DNA from: Spirometra erinaceieuropaei
Taxonomy: Eukaryota; Platyhelminthes; Cestoda; Diphyllobothriidea; Diphyllobothriidae
Direction: 5' to 3'
Length of the DNA stretch: 64,000 bases
NCBI GenBank assembly: GCA_902702965.1
Contig: CACRXP010000011.1
Span: 1,345,045-1,409,044, forward strand
The notes beneath the pieces are model-generated. The model was not told the DNA's origin and searched no databases. It saw nothing but the letters and a program-made list of their open reading frames with translations. A program made the translations under genes and the position numbers. This document shows, piece after piece, positions 56,136-64,000 of this stretch; position 1 is the stretch's first letter; each line of letters begins with the position of its first letter.

Positions 56136-56369
56136 ACATACTCGACTGAGATGGAGAAGTTGGCTGCTGCCTGGGTGGCTAATTGCAAGTTCGAGCATCC
56201 CAACCCAAACATTTATCCGGCATACAAAGGCGTCGGCCAAAATCTGGGTCTGTTTGGAGGCATGCCGTCGGACATATATAAAAGTTCGGTGCAAATGTGG
56301 AGCAAGGAGAAAGCAAATTACATGTACTCCACCAATAAGTGCAGTGGTGTTTGTGGCCATTACACGCAG
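56136..56369 (+). CDS. SCP/TAPS gene, first exon found
   Basis: After a cgttttcag acceptor the exon encodes TYSTEMEKLAAAWVANCKFE through NKCSGVCGHYTQ and ends in phase 0 at gtaaat. The start boundary is set by the acceptor; an in-frame Met upstream (56079) is intronic. Confidence 0.9.
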
Positions 56370-59072
56370 GTAAATGAGAAATCAATTGATTGGTTCCGAT
56401 TCATACTTAAGTTTTGAGATCGGTCTTTAGATAGAGAAGTACTGTAGGCAAATGATTTTGATGCCTTCGCTTACAGGATATTGTTGTCGATCACCAGTTT
56501 TATGTTTTTAAATCCCTATTAAACATTAAGTGTAAGACCTTGACAGACGAAGCTTACATTTGCTTTTTCACAAGGTTGTATGGGCAGCAACAACTGCTGT
56601 GGGCTGCGCTTGGAAATTTTGTCCAAATAAGAAGCCAGGCCACACTCAGGGGTACCTTGTCGCATGCCAATACAAACCTCCGTAAGTCCATCACTTATCT
56701 GCTCTGCTGGTACTCTTGTGCATCTTTAACTTGCATAAAATATATGTGGTAAATTTGAGCCAAGGACCAGAAAAACCGTTATGATACTTTGGGTTTCATA
56801 GGATCCACTCTATCTGCAGTAAGTACCAACTACAGTGAATGACCGATCTCATGAAATGTTGGTTGAAATTTTGAAATGCGTTGTCGATTAGGAAGGATTA
56901 CTTGGTCGCGGTTGTAATACTGACTATCTTGCGGCATACTGTTATAACATTTCAGGCTCGGCAGGATGTCGTCTTTTAAATGCACTTCTATTCAATCTCC
57001 CATAGAAAGCGTGCTTGGTAAATATGACTACTTAATTAGCATGAATTTTTCCCATTGATTTTCGATGGCCTTGAAAATTCAACTATATTTTATAGAAACC
57101 ATAAACAAAATATGCTTTCTTTTAGTCAATAAATAGAGAATCACGCCTTCTTTATATTTCATACTTAAGGAAGGAGTATAATTAGGTTTTAAAAAAGTTT
57201 TCTAATTGCCGAATAATTTGGAGCCTGATCATTCGTTGCATTAGTGCTTAATGATCTCTGTCTAAAAAGTGCATGCGTTCCGTGTAAAGAAAATCACATA
57301 TTTTTCTATGCCATTAAAGAGATATCATACAGAGTCCATAAAATTTTTCAATGGATGCGGACCATGTTGGACATTTCATGAGGGGCAGTGGTAAACGGCC
57401 AGGTACGATGCTATGTGAATGGACATTTCGCGGTCTTAAAAGTCTCATAATTAGAAACTTTTTTGAAACCTAATTATACTCCTTCCTTTAGTATAAAATA
57501 TAAAAAAACGTGATTCTCTATTAAATGACTGAAAGAACGCATATTTTTGTTTATGGTTTCGATAAAATATATTTAAATTTTCAAGGCCATCGAAAATCAA
57601 TGGGAAAAATGCATGCTACTTAATTAGTCATTTTTTTACCGAGCACGCTTTCTACGGGAGATTGAAAAGAAGTGCATTTAAAAGTCAACATCCTGCCAAA
57701 TCCGAAATGTTATAAGAGTATGCCTTACAATAATCAGTATCACAACCGCGACCAAGTAATCCTTCTTAATCGAAAACGCATTTCAGAATTTCAACCAACA
57801 TTTCATGAGATCGGTCACTCACTGTACCTACATGTCCAACAATAAACATCGTTATCTTGGAAAGTCCATTGCAATATCAAACAAATGTGGGTTTTATGGT
57901 CATAGATTATTATAGCAGCCACCATATATATGTAACTGATATTATACAATCTATTAAGTATATGCATAGTGACCTAGAAGGCTGAAACACCCATTTTGCC
58001 TTAATTTACTTCAAAAGGATAACAGAACTTTAAATTTGCCATCAGCTGAGTGACAAGCGAACAAAAGTATGCAAATGTTGTACCAAGTATGTGAGTTTTA
58101 TTGAAGGCTTATTTCTGGTCGTGGGATAAACGCATTCCTAAAACGTCTGACTTTTAAAATAATGTCAGCCACATTAGGTGGTTTATTAATTTGGGTCTGA
58201 CCATGCGCCACAAAGTTATATTTAGGCTCAAAGCAAGTATCAAGTTTTGGCAGGCAGTAAAAAACTAATTTCTGTCTTACGGATAGCACTCCTCTCGATA
58301 GACACTCATGGATTTCTTTGAGTTTGGAGGGATTATATTACTCATCCTCGGCCCAGCCTCTAAAGGATTCCATTGGGAACATACAGAGTGCCGGATAAGC
58401 TCTTTTGATTGGAGGGAGAGTATACAACGTAAAATCCCGATCAGTTAAATCGAGAGCGATGTTGTCTAGAAGAGACACTGGCAAAAAATCGATTGCGAAA
58501 AAACATCGTGCTAGCCATACTCAGCCGGGCGTAATTAAGATTAAGTGTGGCAGTAGGCACTTGCGACAAGATTTCAAATGCGTCCGCTCAAAAGCATCAA
58601 GTCTGGATTAATGGGAACCAGAAGAACGTATCAAGACCTAAAAGTGAAGTAATCGGAACTAGGCAAAAGAGGGTTAGAGACGGATTGGCACAATAATCGT
58701 AATTATTTAACATTGGAAATCCTATGGCGAAAAGTGAAGGGAAGATCGAATTTCAATTGCTTACGTTCTTTGGCGAATCAGTTAAAATTTTAAAATTAGG
58801 CAGTTATATTTTTCTAGGTACCTCAGGTCGCATTTTCAAAACAAACAGAACCTCAGTATTCGTTATAAAAGCACTAAACATACATCTTATATATTTATAG
58901 GGGGAATATGTTCCGACTGAGGCCCTATGTGAGCGGCAAAATCTGCAGCCAGTGTGCAGAGAAAGACTACTGCGTGAAAAATCAATGTTCGAAGCACAAA
59001 GGGTCAGGTTCGAGGAACAAGTTGGCTCTTGGTTCGCTCAGCATCTTCCTGGTTGCCTGCATCCTGAACTAA
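56136..59072 (+). CDS. SCP/TAPS (CAP-domain, venom-allergen-like) protein, last three exons
   Basis: Three exons (56136-56369, 56575-56681, 58901-59072) join in one frame of 170 residues plus stop. The first encodes EMEKLAAAWVANCKFEHPNP and a GVGQNLG block. Splicing to the second completes the CAP1 signature GHYTQVVWAAT. Splicing to the third completes the CAP2 signature LVACQYKPPGNM. A cysteine-rich hinge follows (KICSQCAEKDYCVKNQCSKH), and the protein ends in a hydrophobic stretch (LALGSLSIFLVACILN). That stretch suggests a membrane or GPI anchor like GLIPR-type proteins, whereas most flatworm relatives are secreted. Family proteins are extracellular and, in parasitic flatworms, often act at the host interface; the role here is unknown. 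The N-terminal third with signal peptide was not found. Confidence 0.93.
56575..56681 (+). CDS. SCP/TAPS gene, middle exon
   Basis: It encodes VVWAATTAVGCAWKFCPNKK and GYLVACQYKP. The acceptor is cacaag and the donor gtaagt. The last two bases form a proline codon with the first base of the next exon. Confidence 0.94.
56833..57824. mobile_element. 992 bp foldback element B with Tc1-type ends, inside the SCP intron
   Basis: The termini cagtgaatgaccgatctcat and complement cagtgagtgaccgatctcat are flanked by TA on both sides. Arms of about 370-380 bases are reverse complements; for example tgcggcatactgttataaca faces tgttataagagtatgcctta. The length and layout equal those of element A, but sequence identity between A and B is moderate. 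Confidence 0.9.
57827..58900. other. remainder of the second SCP intron
   Basis: AT-rich sequence without a recognised repeat or coding signal. Confidence 0.45.
58901..59072 (+). CDS. SCP/TAPS gene, terminal exon
   Basis: It encodes GNMFRLRPYVSGKICSQCAE through a Cys-rich segment to a hydrophobic C-terminus and taa at 59070-59072. The longest open frame here is a different, non-homologous one; the correct frame is fixed by phase and the CAP2 signature. Confidence 0.92.
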
Positions 59073-59171
59073 TTCGTGGAGATGGCAAATTTGAGTCTTA
59101 CTGCATAACCTGTTCTAACCCCTTTAATCCTGTTTTTCTTTATTATTCAGTTTTCCGTAACAATTCAAATG

Positions 59172-59340
59172 CCGCTGTTTCTCACTCCTTATCACAATCC
59201 AATACCTCCTACTCAGCATGCGGTTTTATTAGCAATTGCAATGCAAAAAATAGGCCAAAGTTATTGGAGGGCGTCCGTTGTGGTAGATGCAGTCGACGAG
59301 GCGTTCTTAGATACTCCACGGGACAGATAAATAAGCAGGG
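59172..59340 (+). repeat. duplicated ~169 bp segment, copy 1
   Basis: ccgctgtttctcactcctta through cacgggacagataaataagc recurs at 60295-60462 in the same orientation with few changes. It lies about 100 bases after the SCP stop codon. Confidence 0.85.
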
Positions 59341-59489
59341 GCAAGGCCTCTGCGAGTATCACCAGCAAATCATCTCAAATCATCAGTATGTAGGGAGAAA
59401 AGATGAGGGGATAAGATGGAACCTTGTAGAACTCCACAATTAATTGGAAGAATAGAAGATTTTCTCTTTCCAGACTGGACAAACTGAGT

Positions 59490-59635
59490 GGCGAGGGGGG
59501 AGGGGGAGTCAAGTCATCCAAGTATGAGAAAACTTGTGCGGCGTGATTTAGAGTACAACGTGCGGGGAGCATTCAGTCATGCCGCACAAGTTTTCTCATA
59601 CTTGGATGACTTGTCTCCCCCTCCCCCCCCTCGCC
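59490..59635. repeat. long hairpin (inverted repeat with 38-base loop)
   Basis: Left arm 59490-59542 and right arm 59581-59635 are nearly perfect complements, including aagtatgagaaaacttgtgc against gcacaagttttctcatactt and G-rich against C-rich outer parts. No coding function is apparent. Confidence 0.88.
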
Positions 59636-59899
59636 ATATGCGCCCGCATACTAGACCCATGTTTCAGGTTACCTATCACGTTTTATCTCTCTAGGTCGAC
59701 CGTTGATTGAACAGTTTTGCCTTGTCATATAAATATGCAATGACCGTGTGCAGCTGAATGAGAGGTCACGAAATTTATGACGTCATTAAATTCTGCATGC
59801 TTTGTCGCCTTCGCCTTGTTCAAATTTATTCCGGGAAAACATTGCTTCAATGACACCATGTCGTTGCCTTACTAAAACAATTCTAGTTAACATACCAAT

Positions 59900-61290
59900 C
59901 TTGGCTACTCGCAGGATTAGAAAGGAAAGAGAGCTCAAGCAGTGCTCCAAGCACGTGCAGTGAAGCGCGTGTGAACCGAGGCTTGGTGTGACCGAAGGTA
60001 ACGTGTACACACTCCCCTCGCGACACAGCCACTCGCTGGATTAAGAGGATAAGAAAGGTTCATTCAGAACTGGGAGGCCACGGAGGGAACCACCTGTTTA
60101 TTCACATTGCATGGTCACTATAGTGGGAGCGGCGGAGTTCCAATCTGCCCGAACAATGCCATTAGCAAGCTTACATAGCCACTCGTTGGATTAAGAAAAT
60201 AAAGGGGGCCGCAAACAGGGCTCGAAGCGCGCGCGGAAAAGCGCGTGTGAACGGGTACCTGATATTGTTGAGGATGGTGCATAAGGACTCCCTACCGCTG
60301 TTTCTCACTCCTTACCACAATCCAATACCTCCTACTCAGCATGCAGTTTTGTCAGCAATTGCAATGCAAAAAATGGGCCAAAATTATTGGAGGGTGTCCC
60401 TTCAGTTAGTTACAATGGACGAGGCGTTCTTAGATACTCCACGGGACAGATAAATGAGCAGGAGTAAAACTTCTGCGAATATCACTATCAAAGAGTGAAA
60501 GAAACAAGTTGGCAACATCGGCTAACTTCATTGATCCAGTAAAATGATGGAAGGATGTGTGCGCCGCGGTGTATATCACGATTTAGTTCATACCCTGCCA
60601 AAATCTGTCTTTGCAGTGTTAACCGGTTTTAGATACTCCTAACAATAGGTGAACATTCCAATCCTAGCTACTCGCTGTATTAGGAAAGAAAGAGAGCGCA
60701 CAGCTCCAAGCACGAGCAGTGAAGCGCGTGTGAACCGATGCTTGGTGTAACCGAAGGTGACGTGTGCACACGCTCCTCGCGACACGGCCACTTTATGAGT
60801 TGAGAGGATAAGATGAGTGCAATCACAACCGGAAGGCCATGGAGGAAACCACTCTTTAATTCGCAGTGCATGGCTGCTCTAGTAGAGTCTGAAGAGTCCC
60901 AATCCGTCCGCTCAGTGCCATTAGCAGGCCACTCGTTGGATTAAGATAATAAAGACGGCGCAAGCAGGGCTCGAAGCAAGCGCAATGAAGTAAGTGTGAA
61001 CTGATGCCAGATGTAACCGTGGATAACGTGTAAGCACTTCCCCAGTCACAGTCACTAGCTGGATTAAAAGAGTAAGGAAGGCCCAAACACGTGGTGTATG
61101 TGGAGTCAGCGTAGTCGTACCTACTTAAATTGATTAGGTGGTTAACCATATGGTATCAGTTTAGTGGTTCTGCAGTGCATGGCTGCTATAGTATAGTCTG
61201 AAGAGTCACAATCCGTCTAAACCATGCCATTAGGAAACACTGGCTGGACTAAGATGATAAAGATGGCGCAAGCAGGGCTTGGAGCAAGTG
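59900..61290. repeat. irregular tandem repeat array
   Basis: A motif like cactcgttggattaagaaaa occurs about eight times (near 59905, 60023, 60180, 60668, 60789, 60928, 61048 and 61236), often at 118-157 base spacing. It alternates with an aagcaagcgcaatgaagt-type block and a cgtgtgaac block. One copy of the 169 bp segment interrupts the array. Confidence 0.72.
60295..60462 (+). repeat. duplicated ~169 bp segment, copy 2
   Basis: Same orientation and order as 59172-59340, at a distance of 1123 bases. Confidence 0.85.
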
Positions 61291-61499
61291 CAATGAAGTA
61301 CGTGTGAACAAGAGCAAGAACAATCTCGTCCAAGGATGCCCAGATGCAAAAGCGAGCAACAGAATGAAATAAGTTGTTTCTGACATCCTCTATCTTTACG
61401 TAGCATGGCTATTACGAAGTAAAGACAGGCACAATTAAACGGCCTCTCATGCGCGTGTCCAGTCTGAATGTCTCCCCCCTTACATTGACTATACTTCAC

Positions 61500-63861
61500 G
61501 ATTGGGGATCGAATTCCACAAGAGACGATATTTCGCGAAGCCAGTATCCTCCTGTATGTCTACTGATTAACCTCTCTCATTTGGTGAACTTCAGCACGTA
61601 TCCCGGCAACTAAATCCTTAAAACCATCGCTTAGTTTAACCTATTTATTAGCGATCAAACTGCAAACATCTATGTTCGCCGCTGTTGCATAAACTATAGT
61701 AAACATAACCCTTACCAAAAAGAGGTTTCTCGTCTTCGAAGCATTCTTAATTATTACCACACAACAAGGCTTGACGACGTTGGGGTGTAGGATCCCAACT
61801 AACTCGAGGTTCCCCGTAAACCATTTTGAATACGGCAGCTACATGGGATCCTAAACCCTACCGTTACCTTTTCCTGAATTCATAACTGAATGCGAATTTA
61901 ACAGCGGCGCCTACTGCAAATTCTGTTTAATTCTGAAAATTGCTTTTTATCTACTTTTGAAAATGTCGCGTTCACTTCTGCTGTCATATGACAGCGTCAG
62001 ATAAGACTTACGACAGAAATTTGATTATTTTCTGTGTTTTGTTGAATTCCGCCTGCTCTCCGACCTGTATTTTACACAGTCCGAAAAACCCTCTCTACAG
62101 AAATTCCCGTATGAACCGGTCCAAAGCTAACTCAAGTTCGTTGTGGCCCCACATTCTACCGTTGTTCAAGGCTTGAACTACAGTAGGTGACGAATGATTG
62201 CCAATCACTCGCAAACCGACACCATTTTATGAATTCAGTGTGTATGTTACTTAAGTACACGTTTGAGGGAATTAAAGACATAAGAGAAATATTAAAGGTC
62301 GTGTTGCGTTGTTAAGAAATGATGAATGTTTTAGAAAAGCGCAATATCCCGAAAACGTCAGAAATGGTCGTAATTTAGGAAACTTCCTTTCTAGATGTAT
62401 CGAATGTATTCTCACACCCAAAACGTAGATAATACGAAAAACAAAATAACGTTTAATAACAGTGTTTTTGTCAAGTTAACATCTACATATTGTTTGCGAA
62501 TAAGTGTAATTTCACATATGGCGATTTGTCAACGGCCTAAATTTTGAGTATGTATTCCAAAGCAGTTTTCCAAGGGTTCGTGGTATTTTTGACACGTTTG
62601 AATTGAATGAGATGAGGTTTATCGATAGAAAAGGGAACTAGTGTAATTTCACCGATGAAGACGTCATAGGAACAAAACTTTTTATAAGGTGGCATGCTAC
62701 AGGCTGATCGGTATTTAATAAATTTAAGCCGAACTGACAAGCGTGGCCGTAAACATACCATTTTGTGTTTGCAGAGATAAGACTTCGTTAGTTTTGGATT
62801 ACGCTGAGTTTCAGATGGAGCTTGAAATGCTGCTGAATACTTCATAACTTACAGTGTTTTCACTCGATTGTCCATAAAGACAGATTCTGAATTAGTTGCG
62901 TGTTAAAACTTTAATTTAAGATTATTCTTGAAGGCATTTAACGAATTAATGGGTGTTTGAGTGCTCTTTTTTACGAAGAAGGTCGTTTGGGTCACATATG
63001 AAGACTCCTTAAACATAAAACCTCATTTTTGAAAAAATGGCTGTCCACAACGAAATTCAGCAACGAATATGCTGTCGATCACTAAGAAGGCTTTCCTTAA
63101 TAAGTTACCTCTTTAAGAAGTGCTCCGTTGACGGATCTCTGCATACTTTGCATTTTCGTACGGTGAGGCCAAGAAAAACTTTGACACTTTTGGCCGTTTC
63201 TTTCATGTTCCTGAAAAATACTGATGTTTTTCAACCGTAAACGTAAGAACATGCTTTCGCTATATATTTCGACCATGCGTATGGTATTTGCTCGCTCTAA
63301 GACTGTTCTTCGATTATGGATGTAAGAAACAGCGGGCATATAAATACTGATATTGTGCTGAAAATAGTATTGTTTTGCTCATTCCATTTCTGAATTAGGT
63401 ATGCGCAAAAGTCAGACTACACGACAAGTGATGTTTCATATGTCAGAAACTGAAAATGATCATCCGGTGGAGGTTACTTATGTGTCATAACGTTAAATTT
63501 TCCAAGCAGCAAAACAATTCCAGCCCATTTAAACGAAGGAATCTCTGTCTACGTTATTAGTGCACTTCAGGGTACGAAATCGCACAGATCTGCTAATAGG
63601 ACTTCTAAAAATCAGTAAAAAAATCTGGTTTTCCTAAGATAACCTTTGTGTATGCACACTGATTATCACGGTTAACATTGGGCATAAAATAAATTTTCGA
63701 GTCCTGTAAAATCTGTTTATTAAAACTTCCGCGAGTAAATTACTTTCCTTTTGATGAAAACACACGCAGATGAGCAACCGGAGTCTTGGACATGTATTAG
63801 CAAAGCAAACTGCACAAATACATTGCAACGTCTTTTTGCTGGGTTTTATTAATATTTTGTT
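61500..63861. other. AT-rich sequence without recognised features
   Basis: Only short frames without family resemblance are present, and no repeat shared with the rest of the window was seen. Confidence 0.45.
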
Positions 63862-64000
63862 CATGGATGTTTTGGCAGATTTTTGAATTATTCATATTGA
63901 CCCAACTGTGAAAAACTCGGCGCCTCGGTGGGATTCGAACCCACGCAGTAAGGGGAAGGCTTTAGCGCAGCCAACGCTCTAACCACCTGAGCTACGAGGC
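63862..64000 (-). repeat. tRNA-like unit with PLE-d-type 3' flank, cut by the window end
   Basis: The tRNA-like part (63922-64000) has a clean A box (tagctcaggtggttagagcg), a B box (ggttcgaatccc) and matching acceptor strands. The following flank, with cagttgggtcaatatgaata, matches the PLE-d copy at 54905-54967. Anything 5' of it lies outside the window. Confidence 0.75.

Noticed and set aside
58952..59443. The longest open frame in the SCP region (163 codons)
   Set aside because: It is in a different frame from the CAP2-completing exon and resembles nothing; the real terminal exon ends at 59072.
63922..64000. A functional tRNA gene
   Set aside because: The boxes and acceptor stem are good, but the anticodon arm is irregular (no T before the candidate anticodon), the variable region is odd, and the unit with its flank is repeated next to a PLE at 55 kb.
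1..64000. CRISPR array, bacterial operon or prophage
   Set aside because: There are no regular short direct repeats with spacers, genes are spliced, and all families seen are those of animal genomes.

Overview
The window is animal genomic DNA. It has spliced genes with GT-AG introns, few exons in a large non-coding fraction, and dense, decayed transposable elements. A flatworm is most likely, probably a diphyllobothriidean tapeworm (Spirometra, Dibothriocephalus or Schistocephalus type). That is an inference from the repeats: a LINE whose reverse transcriptase continues into C2H2 zinc fingers, Penelope-like elements with hammerhead ribozymes, Tc1/mariner relatives and TTAGGG-rich interspersed repeats. 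No database search was possible.

Two protein-coding genes can be supported, both on the + strand. (1) Positions 1-27270 hold the 3' part of a CLU (clustered mitochondria, CLUH-type) gene. Seventeen exons join in one uninterrupted frame of 969 residues, running from inside the CLU domain through the central eIF3-p135-like region and TPR-like repeats to the stop codon. The 5' exons lie before the window. (2) Positions 56136-59072 hold the last three exons of an SCP/TAPS (CAP-domain, venom-allergen-like) gene. Its two CAP signatures are each completed only after splicing, and it ends in a hydrophobic tail. Its first exon(s) were not found.

CLU introns: intron 2 has a Penelope-like (PLE) tail and 3' fragments of the zinc-finger LINE ('LINE1'). 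Introns 3, 4 and 8 are featureless. Intron 5 has two LINE1 3' ends. Intron 7 is largely filled by an antisense second LINE ('LINE2'). Intron 12 has a telomere-motif repeat. Intron 14 has half of a foldback element and an antisense LINE1. Intron 16 has LINE1 3'UTR sequence.

The 27.3-56.1 kb stretch between the genes is a repeat graveyard. A LINE1 copy (30.2-33.1 kb) is broken by a tRNA-derived SINE, a Tc1/mariner element with TA duplications, and an unclassified ~330 bp repeat. A second Tc1/mariner copy (33.9-35.7 kb) and a small TIR element (37.5 kb) follow. The longest LINE1 (38.5-43.6 kb) carries the same ~330 bp repeat in opposite orientation. PLE remnants lie at 44.6-45.0, 50.4-53.0 and 54.9-55.7 kb. 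Two ~992 bp foldback elements (47.5 kb, and inside the second SCP intron at 56.8 kb) share termini with the Tc1/mariner copies.

The most interesting structure is the PLE terminal module. One copy (50372-50428, minus strand) matches the hammerhead ribozyme core with paired stems I and II. Decayed versions sit at the same place in two other PLE copies. Another PLE end joins a variant hammerhead-like motif to a tRNA-like sequence, and the tRNA-like part recurs at the end of the window. From 59.1 to 61.3 kb there is an irregular tandem array with a long hairpin; 61.5-63.8 kb shows nothing recognisable.
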